DNA from: Firmicutes bacterium CAG:145
Lineage (GTDB): Bacteria; Bacillota; Clostridia; Peptostreptococcales; Anaerovoracaceae
Assembly: GCA_000435715.1 (NCBI GenBank)
Contig: FR882580.1
Location: 4,209 to 48,420, forward strand
Direction: 5' to 3'
Length of the DNA stretch: 44,212 nucleotides
Of the stretch, positions 24,010 to 32,697 are shown in pieces; the stretch's first letter is position 1; each line of letters opens with the position of its first letter. The notes beneath the pieces were generated by a model that saw only the letters and a program-made list of their open reading frames with translations, had not been told where the DNA came from and ran no database searches. The position numbers and the translations under genes were made by a program.

Positions 24010-25266
24010 TTGACTGAACACAAGGTGATATTTGGAGATAGCCGCAATCTGAGCAGGATTGCTGATAAATCCGTGCAGCTCATAATAACATCGCCGCCGT
24101 ATTGGCAGCTTAAAGACTATGGAAACGACCAACAGATAGGGTTCAACGACAGCTATGAGGATTATATAAATAATCTTAACCTGGTGTGGAGCGAGTGCAA
24201 CAGAGTTCTTTCTGACGGGTGCAAAATGTGCGTGAATATCGGAGATCAGTTTGCCCGTTCAAAGTACTATGGCAGATACAAGGTGATACCTATAAGGACC
24301 GAGATAATTCGCTTTTGCGAAACCCTCGGTATGGACTATATGGGGGCAATAATCTGGCAGAAAACCACGACTATGAACACTTCCGGCGGAGGAGCCGTCA
24401 TGGGCAGCTTTCCTTATCCCAGAAACGGAATTTTGAAGATGGATTATGAGTTTATACTGATCTTCAAAAAACAGGGGAAGGCGCCAAAGCCTACGAAAGA
24501 ACAGAAGGAAAACTCTGCCATGACAAAGGAGGAATGGAAGGAATATTTTTCTTCCCACTGGTACTTTGGCGGGGTAAGACAGCTCGAACATATCGCCATG
24601 TTTCCTGAAGAATTGCCGAAGCGTTTGATAAAGATGTTTTCATTCGCAGAAGAAACAGTTTTCGATCCTTTTGCAGGAAGCGGAACTACATTGCTGGCAG
24701 CCAGGAATTTGGGCAGAAATTCGGTGGGGTACGAGGTAAACGGCGATTTCAGACAGATTATATCAGATAAACTTTCGGGAGACGTATTATTTGAAGAAGA
24801 TCTTTGCCGAACTTACGATATTGAAAGTTTACCGTATATATTCCACGACCCCCATAAAATGGATAAAAAAGTAGATTTGAAAGAAAATCAATACGGCTCC
24901 AAGATAGATGACAGCCCCTCAAAAAAAGAAGAGTTATATAGAGTCAAACGAATAATATCGCCGGAGAAGATAGAGATAAACGACGGCCGCATAATACGCT
25001 TAATAGGTGTAAGAGAGAACCATCGATACAGCGACATGGCCGTAGAATTTTTAAAACAAAAGTTAAAGAACAGAAAGATTTTTTTGAAATATGATACTGC
25101 AAGCCAGGATAAAGAAGGCCTTCCGCTGTGTTACGTTTATTTAGACAATAAGACTTTTATAAATAACCATCTCATAAGAACAGGGTTTGTAGAAGTGGAT
25201 TTAGAAACAGAATATAAATACAGAGATAAATTTATGAAAAGTGCCGGAAATCCTCCGCCTCTATAG
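24010..25266 (+). CDS. Beta-class m4C-type DNA methyltransferase fused to a degenerate SNase-like domain
   Basis: A 418-residue protein. The catalytic motif IITSPPYWQLKDYG lies near residues 26-39 and the AdoMet motif VFDPFAGSGTTLLAARNLGR near 217-236. Motif IV before motif I is the beta-class order, and SPPY is typical of N4-cytosine methylases. Residues about 310-416 (IISPEKIEINDGRIIRLIGV, VEFLKQKLKNRKIFLKYDTA, GLPLCYVYLDNKTFINNHLI, RTGFVEVD) resemble staphylococcal-nuclease folds, but the equivalents of catalytic Glu43 and Arg87 and metal Asp40 are replaced, so it is probably a DNA-binding rather than cutting domain. Start TTG 24010 sits seven bases after GAGGGAGA. It protects against the convergent endonuclease gene. 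Confidence 0.88.
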   Translation: MTEHKVIFGDSRNLSRIADKSVQLIITSPPYWQLKDYGNDQQIGFNDSYEDYINNLNLVWSECNRVLSDGCKMCVNIGDQFARSKYYGRYKVIPIRTEIIRFCETLGMDYMGAIIWQKTTTMNTSGGGAVMGSFPYPRNGILKMDYEFILIFKKQGKAPKPTKEQKENSAMTKEEWKEYFSSHWYFGGVRQLEHIAMFPEELPKRLIKMFSFAEETVFDPFAGSGTTLLAARNLGRNSVGYEVNGDFRQIISDKLSGDVLFEEDLCRTYDIESLPYIFHDPHKMDKKVDLKENQYGSKIDDSPSKKEELYRVKRIISPEKIEINDGRIIRLIGVRENHRYSDMAVEFLKQKLKNRKIFLKYDTASQDKEGLPLCYVYLDNKTFINNHLIRTGFVEVDLETEYKYRDKFMKSAGNPPPL

Positions 25267-25292
25267 GCGGAGGATTTACTCTTTTATACTTT
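25248..25292 (+). terminator. Terminator overlapping the methyltransferase stop
   Basis: AAATCCTCCGCC (25248-25259) pairs perfectly with GGCGGAGGATTT (25266-25277), with the TAG stop (25264-25266) at the loop edge, followed by the T-rich ACTCTTTTATACTTTT. Confidence 0.85.
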
Positions 25293-25307
25293 TGGCCGAG
25301 GGTGAAA

Positions 25308-25323
25308 AGCAGATGAGTCTGCT
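25308..25323 (-). terminator. Probable terminator of the endonuclease gene
   Basis: AGCAGA (25308-25313) and TCTGCT (25318-25323) form a short hairpin with a TGAG loop. On the minus strand it is followed by TTTTC. It lies 28 bases past the endonuclease stop. Short stem, so moderate confidence. Confidence 0.5.
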
Positions 25324-25351
25324 GAGGGCTGTTCTCTTATCTGCAGGCGCT

Positions 25352-25942
25352 CTACTCCTCAGTTTCAACAAGTAAACCGGACTTCTTTTTGCTATAGTAA
25401 ATCATCTTTATATCTATACTTTCAGATAACCTTCCCATGGTCTTGTATGTAACAGGCTTTATGGAATAAGCAGTATCACCTACATAGCCGTCGATCCCCT
25501 TGGACTCTTCTTCGGGCGATGCGAGGCGAAAGGGCTCTTTTCTCATGTCGGAAATCTTTGCAAGTATAGCCCTCTGCACATACATTCCGCTGAAGGTCTT
25601 AGAGATAACAAGATCTTCAACCCATTTTCTGACCATAGATTTGTCTATGAGTTTAATGGCCTCCTTGAGGTTTTCAACTTGATTAAATATTTTATCAGTA
25701 GCTTCTTCTATAGCGCCGGGATACTTTTCTGTATACCATTCTTTCCAGTCGCTGATAGCTACGTTATATGTTGACGCTTGGTACTCAGGAAATAAATCGG
25801 ACAGCTGGCCCACTATTTTTGGTCTTGTTCCCTGGGCGTTTTGGTTGGCCCAGTTTATAAGCTGTGAAGTATATTTGGGAAATTCCGGATTTGTTATATC
25901 ATTTAAGGCCGAAAGCTCCGCATTGCTGATATTGAACTTCAT
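25352..25942 (-). CDS. Type II restriction endonuclease, MjaI-like (predicted CTAG)
   Basis: A 196-residue protein. From memory of the RE_MjaI family it shares NPEFPKYTSQLINWANQNAQ, GTRPKIVGQLSDLF, a helical middle with IKLIDKSMVRKWVEDLVISK, and ASPEEESKGIDGYVGD followed by TAYSIKPVTYK. The Asp in GIDGYV with the later SIK looks like a PD-(D/E)xK variant. MjaI of Methanocaldococcus cuts CTAG. The convergent partner is an m4C-type methyltransferase, consistent with a CTAG system. A strong AAAGGGAGGTCAAGAAT precedes the ATG on the minus strand. Specificity is inferred from family only. Confidence 0.78.
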   Translation of the reverse strand: MKFNISNAELSALNDITNPEFPKYTSQLINWANQNAQGTRPKIVGQLSDLFPEYQASTYNVAISDWKEWYTEKYPGAIEEATDKIFNQVENLKEAIKLIDKSMVRKWVEDLVISKTFSGMYVQRAILAKISDMRKEPFRLASPEEESKGIDGYVGDTAYSIKPVTYKTMGRLSESIDIKMIYYSKKKSGLLVETEE

Positions 25943-25964
25943 TCTTGACCTCCCTTTTTTATAT

Positions 25965-26012
25965 ATTATAATACATTAATCTATAGAAAACAAACCGTAA
26001 AAATGATATAAT
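25965..26012. promoter_or_regulatory. Back-to-back promoters, endonuclease and pcrA
   Basis: Minus strand: -10 TATAAT at 25970-25965 and -35 TTGTTT at 25993-25988, 17-base spacer, for the endonuclease. Plus strand: extended -10 TGATATAAT ending at 26012 for the helicase. The two promoter regions interlock within about 50 bases, so the polymerases compete. Confidence 0.65.
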
Positions 26013-26053
26013 TAGCCGAGATAAAACCTAAGACGAGGAGACTTAAAACATCA

Positions 26054-28279
26054 ATGAATTTAGATCATCTTAACATACAGCAGAGAGAGGCGGCCGTTCA
26101 TACACAGGGGCCGCTGCTTATACTTGCAGGCGCCGGCAGCGGAAAAACGGCGATGATGACCCACAGGATAGCATATCTGATAGAACAGGGTGTAAGCCCG
26201 TATAATATTCTGGCGGTGACTTTTACTAATAAGGCTGCCAATGAAATGAGAGAAAGAGTAGAACGCCTGGGAGTATCCGCCAGAGGAATGTGGATACTGA
26301 CATTCCATTCTATGAGCTTGAGGATTTTAAGGCAATACTTTGAGGCGGCGGGCTACCAGAAAAATTTTGTCGTCTATGATACGGTAGACCAAAAAGCCCT
26401 GCTAAAGTCTATATTAAAAGATCAGAATATAGATACTAAGGAATATCCGATAAATTACCTGAGCTCTATAATAAGCAAAGAGAAGGAAGCCGACAGCGGT
26501 CCCCAGGAGTATCTGGACAGGGAAGGAGAAAACTTTAAGACTAAGGTCATATACGGAGTATACAGTGAGTACCAGAACAGACTAAAGAAAAATAACGCTA
26601 TGGATTTTGACGATCTTCTCAGAAACGCTCTTCATGTGCTCAGAGATTATCCGTCAATTTTGCAGGAGTACAGAGACAGATTCAGATACGTGATGGTCGA
26701 TGAGTATCAGGATACTAATCACATTCAGTATCAGATGATAAGATTGCTTGCAGAGGAACATCAGAACCTCTGCGTCGTCGGAGATGACGATCAGTGCATA
26801 TACGAGTGGAGAGGAGCCGATATAAGAAATATACTGGACTTCGAGAAAGATTTTCCTGCGGCCAAAGTCATAAAATTAGAACAGAATTATCGCTCTTGCG
26901 GCAATATACTGACCGCCGCCCATTCCGTAATAAAAAACAACAGAGGAAGAAAACCGAAAAAGCTGTGGACCGACAGAGATGAAGGCTCAAAGATCGTTTA
27001 TTCGCGATTGGACAGCGATAAGGAAGAAGCCAGATACATCGCCTCAGAGATAAGCCTCCTTGAAGGACCTGAGAGAAGCTATGATGATTTTGCGATTCTC
27101 TACAGAAACAACGCTCAGTCGAGGCTCTTTGAGGAGGCTCTGAGAAAAAGAGGAATACCTTATCAGATTCTCTCCGGATTCAGTTTTTACGAGAGAAAAG
27201 AGACCAAGGACATGATCTCATATATGAGGCTTGTGGTAAATCCGGATGATGAAATGGCCTTTTTGAGAGTGATCAACGAACCCAAGAGAGGTATAGGAGC
27301 CAAAACGGTAGAGAAGCTCAGGGCTCTGGCTCAGGTGAGAGGCCAGTCTATGCTTGAGACGGTTTCCGATCCGGAGATAATAGCGGGACTTCCTTCAAAA
27401 GCTCAGGGGTCCGTGAGAGAGATGACGGAGACTATAGATCTGTGCAGAAGGGAAATGGACAACCTGAGAATCTCGGATATCTATGATAATCTCATAGTGC
27501 GCACCGGATATATGAAGGCTCTGGAAAACGAAAATACTGTTGAAGCAGAAGGGCGCATAGAAAATCTGCTGGACTTTAAATCGTTTATTTACGATTTTGA
27601 GAAGGAAAAACAGGACGCCGGCGAAACTGCCACCCTTGAAGAATTTCTGGAGAAGGTGGCTACTGACGGAGACGCCGATAAGTATGAGTCGGAATCAGGC
27701 AAAGTAACTCTGATGACTTTACATAGCGCAAAAGGTCTGGAGTTCCCCGTAGTCTTTATACCGGGAATGGAGGACGGTCTCTTTCCGGGTCACAGAGCCA
27801 TGGACAGCGAAGAGGGTCTCGAAGAAGAAAGACGCCTGTGCTATGTAGGTATGACGAGAGCCAAGGAGAGACTTTTCCTTACGAGCGCCGCGTATAGAAT
27901 GCTCTACGGACAGGGAGACTATACGAGAGAATCGAAATTTTTAAGGGAACTGGACAGATCGGTTCTTGACCCGGCGGGAGACATGGCATATGTACCTACG
28001 AGAAAGGCGGGCGGTTCTTTAGGCATAGATACGGGAAGTCTGGACGGATTTGCCGCAAAACCGTATAAGCCTTACGATCCGCTGGCACATGCGAAAAAAG
28101 CGGCCAGGCTCAATGCCGAAGGCGGAGAAAAAGACCTTGAAACCGGCGACAGAGTGCGACACGGCAAATTCGGAGAAGGCATGGTGCTGGAATCAGACGA
28201 AAAGACAGTTACCGTCATGTTTGACAGTGTAGGACAGAAGAAACTGGCAAGAGGAATAGCTCCGCTGAAAAAGATATGA
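26054..28279 (+). CDS. pcrA: ATP-dependent DNA helicase PcrA/UvrD
   Basis: A 741-residue superfamily 1A 3'-5' helicase for repair and removal of RecA or replication blocks. Motifs in order: Q motif LNIQQREAAVHTQGPLLI, Walker A AGAGSGKT near residues 26-33, motif Ia FTNKAANEMRERV, Walker B VDEYQDTNHIQY, motif III GDDDQCIYEWRGAD, motif IV LEQNYRS, motif V LMTLHSAKGLEFPVVFIPG and motif VI EERRLCYVGMTRAKERL. The C-terminus DRVRHGKFGEGMVLES is the Tudor-like RNA-polymerase-interaction domain of PcrA. pcrA-ligA order is conserved in Firmicutes. Confidence 0.97.
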   Translation: MNLDHLNIQQREAAVHTQGPLLILAGAGSGKTAMMTHRIAYLIEQGVSPYNILAVTFTNKAANEMRERVERLGVSARGMWILTFHSMSLRILRQYFEAAGYQKNFVVYDTVDQKALLKSILKDQNIDTKEYPINYLSSIISKEKEADSGPQEYLDREGENFKTKVIYGVYSEYQNRLKKNNAMDFDDLLRNALHVLRDYPSILQEYRDRFRYVMVDEYQDTNHIQYQMIRLLAEEHQNLCVVGDDDQCIYEWRGADIRNILDFEKDFPAAKVIKLEQNYRSCGNILTAAHSVIKNNRGRKPKKLWTDRDEGSKIVYSRLDSDKEEARYIASEISLLEGPERSYDDFAILYRNNAQSRLFEEALRKRGIPYQILSGFSFYERKETKDMISYMRLVVNPDDEMAFLRVINEPKRGIGAKTVEKLRALAQVRGQSMLETVSDPEIIAGLPSKAQGSVREMTETIDLCRREMDNLRISDIYDNLIVRTGYMKALENENTVEAEGRIENLLDFKSFIYDFEKEKQDAGETATLEEFLEKVATDGDADKYESESGKVTLMTLHSAKGLEFPVVFIPGMEDGLFPGHRAMDSEEGLEEERRLCYVGMTRAKERLFLTSAAYRMLYGQGDYTRESKFLRELDRSVLDPAGDMAYVPTRKAGGSLGIDTGSLDGFAAKPYKPYDPLAHAKKAARLNAEGGEKDLETGDRVRHGKFGEGMVLESDEKTVTVMFDSVGQKKLARGIAPLKKI

Positions 28280-28303
28280 CGAAACTGCGGTGAGGTGAAA
28301 AGG

Positions 28304-30253
28304 ATGAGAGAAGAGAAGACCGCCCGGCTCAAGGAGCTCACAGAGCTGCTTAACCGAGCGTCGCGGGCCTATTATCAGGAGAGCCGCGAGATAATGACCA
28401 ATTACGAATATGACGCTCTTTACGATGAACTTTCAGAACTGGAAAAAGAGACAGGTACTGTATTGGCTTCAAGCCCGACGGTGAACGTCGGATACGAAGT
28501 TCTTTCTGATCTTCCCAAAGAGGCGCATCCTCAGAGGATGCTCTCTTTAGATAAGACAAAAGATCCCGATCAGCTGGTACAATGGCTGGGAGAGCAGAAG
28601 GGGCTGCTTTCATGGAAGCTGGACGGACTGACTATAGTGCTGACTTACCGCGACGGAAAGCTGGCAAAGGCGGTGACCAGAGGCAACGGAGAGGTAGGAG
28701 AGGTGATCACAAACAATGCCAGAGTATTCATCAACCTGCCGGTATCTATAGATTTTAAAGAGGAGCTGGTTCTTCGGGGAGAGGCAGTAATTTCTTATGA
28801 GGATTTTGAGAGAATAAATGATACCATAGGTGAAGAAGGCGACAAGTATAAGAATCCTAGAAATCTATGCGCAGGATCGGTTCGGCAGCTCAGCAATAAG
28901 ATAACTGCGGAGAGAAATGTAAGATTTTACGCTTTTACGCTGGTAAGCGCAGAAGGAGAGGAATTCTCATCTCGCCGTAAACAGATGGAATGGCTGAAAA
29001 ATCAGGGCTTCGAATGCGTGGAATACCGTATGACAGATTCTGACAACCTGAAAGAGACTGTGCTGTGGTTCCAAAACAGGATAGAAAAAAATCCGATACC
29101 TTCTGATGGGCTGGTGCTGATATATGACGATATAGGGTACGGAAGATCGCTGGGACAGACATCTAAATTCCCTAAAGATTCCATAGCTTTCAAATGGAAA
29201 GATGAGATCAGAGAGACTACTCTTGAGGAGATAGAGTGGAGCGCTTCCAGAACAGGTCTGATAAATCCCATAGCCGTGTTTGACCCTGTCCAGCTGGAGG
29301 GGACTACCGTGAGCCGAGCGTCCGTACACAATATAAGTGTGATGCGAGATCTCAAACTTGGAGTGGGAGACAGGATAAAAGTATATAAGGCAAATATGAT
29401 AATTCCTCAGATCGCCGAAAACCTTACATGCAGCGATTCTATAAAACTGCCTGAAGAATGTCCCGTATGTGGCCATCCCACCAGGATAAAAGAAGAGAAC
29501 GGAGTAAAGACTCTTCACTGCGAGAATCCCGATTGCCTGGCGAAGCAGATAAAACTTTTGTCCCTGTTCGTTTCAAGAGACGCCATGAACATAGAGGGGC
29601 TGTCGGAGATGACTATTGAAAAACTTGTATCTTCAGGTATGGTGAAGGAGCTGGCAGATCTATTTGATGTGGAGAAATTTCGAGAAGAATTTACCCAGAT
29701 GGATGGCTTTGGAAAGAAGTCCTTTGAGAATCTCTGCAAGTCAGTGGAAAGAGCTAAAGATGTGACTCCGGAGAGACTGCTTTACAGCCTGGGAATACCG
29801 GGCATAGGAAAAGCCAACGCCAAACTGATAGCAAGATTTTGCCACAACAAGTGGCAGGATATAGAGAACCTGTCTTTTGATCAGCTCGTATCCATAGACG
29901 GGATAGGAGAAGTGATGGCTAAAAGTTTCAGAGATTTCTTTGATAAAGACGAGAACAAGGAGACAGTAAAAGATATTTTACGCGCCGTGAGACTGGATCA
30001 AAGTGAGGAGGAACAAGGAGATACTCTGGCGGGAATGATATTTGTAATAACAGGAAGCCTGAATCATTTCGATAACCGAGATGCTCTTAAAGATCGGCTG
30101 GAGAAAGCAGGAGCCAGAGTGGCCGGTTCAGTCAGCGCTAAGACTTCTTACCTAATAAATAACGATGTGACTTCCTCGTCAGGCAAGAACAAGAAGGCGA
30201 AGGAACTGGGCATACCGATCATAAGTGAAGAACAAGTCATGGAATGGCTTTAG
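28304..30253 (+). CDS. ligA: NAD+-dependent DNA ligase
   Basis: A 649-residue ligase. The Ia domain is at the N-terminus (RASRAYYQESREIMTNYEYD), the adenylation Lys lies in LSWKLDGLTIV near residue 108, followed by RGNGEVGEVITNNARVF, the OB fold, a four-cysteine zinc finger (CPVCG to CENPDCL near 387-410), helix-hairpin-helix repeats (LGIPGIGKANAKLIARF, IDGIGEVMAKSFRDFF), and a C-terminal BRCT domain starting GMIFVITGSLNHFDNRDALK. ATG 28304 is preferred over GTG 28295, because GAGGTG overlaps the GTG and is well spaced for the ATG. It is 25 bases after pcrA. Slightly shorter than the usual 660-670. Confidence 0.97.
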   Translation: MREEKTARLKELTELLNRASRAYYQESREIMTNYEYDALYDELSELEKETGTVLASSPTVNVGYEVLSDLPKEAHPQRMLSLDKTKDPDQLVQWLGEQKGLLSWKLDGLTIVLTYRDGKLAKAVTRGNGEVGEVITNNARVFINLPVSIDFKEELVLRGEAVISYEDFERINDTIGEEGDKYKNPRNLCAGSVRQLSNKITAERNVRFYAFTLVSAEGEEFSSRRKQMEWLKNQGFECVEYRMTDSDNLKETVLWFQNRIEKNPIPSDGLVLIYDDIGYGRSLGQTSKFPKDSIAFKWKDEIRETTLEEIEWSASRTGLINPIAVFDPVQLEGTTVSRASVHNISVMRDLKLGVGDRIKVYKANMIIPQIAENLTCSDSIKLPEECPVCGHPTRIKEENGVKTLHCENPDCLAKQIKLLSLFVSRDAMNIEGLSEMTIEKLVSSGMVKELADLFDVEKFREEFTQMDGFGKKSFENLCKSVERAKDVTPERLLYSLGIPGIGKANAKLIARFCHNKWQDIENLSFDQLVSIDGIGEVMAKSFRDFFDKDENKETVKDILRAVRLDQSEEEQGDTLAGMIFVITGSLNHFDNRDALKDRLEKAGARVAGSVSAKTSYLINNDVTSSSGKNKKAKELGIPIISEEQVMEWL

Positions 30254-30334
30254 AGAGCGAGTCCGCTATCCTGCAAGAAATACTTGAAAAAAGCAATAAA
30301 AAAGTTTATAATATACAAGCAACTTAACAAACGT

Positions 30335-30640
30335 CGTAAGGTCCTCGTCTATATAGGGGCGGGTGGTAATCCTCTCCCTCAAAGATCTGAGGAGATGAAG
30401 TTGCTGTGTTTGTTACAATCGTTCGCTTCGTCTGTGACAAGCGAATTCGTTGGGAGCTACGCTCCGATTCAAATTGTCCTTAAAGAGCTTCGCCTGGCAT
30501 GGTTTGGGTCCTGCGCAATGGGATGCCGTGAACCTTGTCAGGTCCGGAAGGAAGCAGCAATAAGCGGAAGTTCTTATGTGCCGCAGATCAGCCTTCTCCA
30601 ACGCCACGCGCGGCTCTTTAAGGGCAATTTTCGTAATGAT
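30335..30640 (+). ncRNA. ffs: Signal recognition particle RNA, large bacterial type
   Basis: The conserved S-domain tip GGTCCGGAAGGAAGCAGCA lies at 30541-30559, with the partner TTTGGGTCCTGCGCAATGGG at 30503-30522; this is almost identical to Bacillus scRNA. A long stem is formed by TTGTCCTTAAAGAGC (from about 30475) with GCTCTTTAAGGGCAA (about 30612-30626). An Alu-like 5' part (GGGCGGGTGGTAATCCTCTC near 30358) precedes it, and two extra hairpins occur at about 30420-30472. The position immediately upstream of dnaX matches Bacillus. The exact ends are approximate. Confidence 0.9.
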
Positions 30641-30686
30641 AAATTTATGAAGATAAGTCTCACAGGTAAGAATAAGGGGAGAGTCT

Positions 30687-32321
30687 ATGTACACCGCATT
30701 ATACAGGAGCCACAGGCCGGAGGTCTTCGACGAGATACTTGGCCAGGAGCACGTAGTAAAAATATTGAAGAATCAAGTGGCCTCAGGGTCTGTGAGTCAC
30801 GCATATCTCTTCTGCGGTACCAGAGGAACAGGCAAGACCACTACGGCCAGGATACTGGCAAAAGCCGTGAACTGTCTGTCGGAATCAGACAGACCGTGCG
30901 GGGAGTGCGAGCACTGCATTGCCATCAAAGAAGGCAATTTTATAGACGTGATGGAGATAGACGCTGCGTCCAATAACGGCGTAGAGAACATAAGAGAACT
31001 GAGAGAAAGCGTCAAGTATCCTCCGGCGGCAGGACGCAGAAAAGTTTATATAATAGACGAGGTACACATGTTGTCTACGGGAGCTTTTAATGCTCTGCTC
31101 AAGACTCTGGAGGAGCCCCCTGAACATGTCATGTTCATATTAGCCACTACCGAACCTCAGAAACTGCCGGCGACGATATTGTCACGGTGTATGCGCCTTG
31201 ACTTCAAGAGAATTCCTCAGAAAGTGATCGCTCAGGATATGACTGCCATATGCGCCGAAAGAGGAGTAGACATATCTGATGACGCGGCAAGACTTCTGGC
31301 AAGCTGCGCCGACGGCTCCGTGAGAGACGGACTCAGCATTTTAGACCAGGTGCTGGCCGGAGGCGATAAGTATATAGACAGAGAAAAGGTGCTGGAATAT
31401 GTGGGCACTACGGGAGAAGAATTTTTCATAGATCTGACAGAACTGGTGTCCCTCAGAAAGTCTGCTAAGGCTCTTTTGCTGCTCAACGATGTTCTGACTG
31501 AAGGCAAGGATGTGAAGCAGATAATGAAAGACTGGGTGAGCCATTACCGCAGCCTTCTCATTACAAAGTTTGTTGACGATGCGGAGGATATGCTGAACAT
31601 GTCGGCAGAGAATCTCAAGAGGGTTTCCGAACAGAGTCGCCGAGTATCGGTGGAGGAGATAGATTATGCGGTTACTAAACTGTCTAAGACGATAAATGAC
31701 GCCAGATGGTCTACTAACCCGAGAGTTCTTCTGGAACTTGCGATAGTATCTATAGCCTCAGACGGCGGAGTCGGCGAGGCCGAGTTTAGGCCTGCGGGTT
31801 CAAAGCCACAGCGCATACCTGAAACTCCGGATAGAGATGCGGCGGCCAATATGAATTTCGAAGCCCCTGCTCCCCGGCATACGGCTGAAAAAGAGACGAA
31901 GCCGCCTGAGCCTGAACATGACCAGGAGATTCTTAACCGGAGCATAGCGCCCCCAGCCGATGCAAATAAAGGCGGCGGCATGCTGCAGGAAGAATCATAT
32001 GGCTCGTTGTGGCACAGCATATTTGAGGAAGGCGAGGACAACGCCGGTAGCTTTAATCTCATCAGGAGCGGCAGCCGTCTTCATCATGTGGGAGACGATA
32101 ATTTTACGGTGGTGACAGGCAGCAGTTTTACTTTAAGATATGTAGAGCAGAAGCGGCCTGAGCTGGAGAAGCTCATGGAAAAGCATATGGGAAGACCCAT
32201 GAAGCTGATATGCCGCCTTGAGGGAGATCTGCCTTCGGAATCTGCGTCTGACGAATCGGAAACGGAAAAGATAGCCAGGGAAGCTGAAGAACTTCTAGGC
32301 ATAAATATAGAAATAGAATAG
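30687..32321 (+). CDS. dnaX: DNA polymerase III subunits gamma/tau
   Basis: A 544-residue clamp-loader ATPase. It begins MYTALYRSHRPEVFDEILGQ, has Walker A GTRGTGKTTTARILA near residues 44-58, a zinc module with CGECEHC, Walker B VYIIDEVHMLS, sensor 1 LATTEPQKLPATILSRC and domain III SCADGSVRDGLSILDQ. The C-terminal third is a Pro/Glu/Ala-rich linker plus a tau domain. No A AAA AAG slippery heptamer was seen, so a separate short gamma by frameshift is not predicted. AGGGGAG precedes the ATG. Confidence 0.96.
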   Translation: MYTALYRSHRPEVFDEILGQEHVVKILKNQVASGSVSHAYLFCGTRGTGKTTTARILAKAVNCLSESDRPCGECEHCIAIKEGNFIDVMEIDAASNNGVENIRELRESVKYPPAAGRRKVYIIDEVHMLSTGAFNALLKTLEEPPEHVMFILATTEPQKLPATILSRCMRLDFKRIPQKVIAQDMTAICAERGVDISDDAARLLASCADGSVRDGLSILDQVLAGGDKYIDREKVLEYVGTTGEEFFIDLTELVSLRKSAKALLLLNDVLTEGKDVKQIMKDWVSHYRSLLITKFVDDAEDMLNMSAENLKRVSEQSRRVSVEEIDYAVTKLSKTINDARWSTNPRVLLELAIVSIASDGGVGEAEFRPAGSKPQRIPETPDRDAAANMNFEAPAPRHTAEKETKPPEPEHDQEILNRSIAPPADANKGGGMLQEESYGSLWHSIFEEGEDNAGSFNLIRSGSRLHHVGDDNFTVVTGSSFTLRYVEQKRPELEKLMEKHMGRPMKLICRLEGDLPSESASDESETEKIAREAEELLGINIEIE

Positions 32322-32336
32322 ATCAGGAGGAAAGAT

Positions 32337-32687
32337 ATGGGAAAAGGAATGAGAGCAGGAAAAAAACCTTCGGGCGGCGGAGGCGGAATGCAGAAACAGC
32401 TTCAGCAGATGCAGGCGATGCAGAGAAAGATGGAAGTCCTGCAGGCTGAGATAGAGGAAAAAGAAGTGACAACTACTGCCGGCGGCGGAGCAGTCACGGT
32501 GACGGTCAGCGGAAAAAAAGAAGTAACCGATCTCGTGCTGAAGCCTGAAGTGGTGGATCCTGAGGATATCGAGATGCTGCAGGATCTCATCATGGTAGCA
32601 GTCAATGAGGGGCTCAGACAGATAGAGGAGATCTCAAACAGCGAGATGGGCAAGCTGACAGGCGGCCTGGGAATACCGGGACTGTAA
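32337..32687 (+). CDS. ybaB: YbaB/EbfC-family nucleoid-associated protein
   Basis: A 116-residue small DNA-binding dimer. It has MQKQLQQMQAMQRKMEVLQA, then EKEVTTTAGGGAVTVTVSGK, LKPEVVDPEDIEMLQDLIMV, the family signature, and a Gly-rich end with GGLGIPGL. Its place between dnaX and recR is the universal one. The N-terminus has an extra Lys/Gly-rich stretch. Confidence 0.96.
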   Translation: MGKGMRAGKKPSGGGGGMQKQLQQMQAMQRKMEVLQAEIEEKEVTTTAGGGAVTVTVSGKKEVTDLVLKPEVVDPEDIEMLQDLIMVAVNEGLRQIEEISNSEMGKLTGGLGIPGL

Positions 32688-32697
32688 GGTAGCAGAG

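Noticed and set aside
30284..30976. A 230-codon open frame
   Set aside because: It overlaps the SRP RNA and the start of dnaX in another frame, and its translation is Arg/Ser-rich without any domain.
30687..32321. Programmed frameshift in dnaX
   Set aside because: No A AAA AAG heptamer in frame; the best run is shorter and not followed by an obvious stem.
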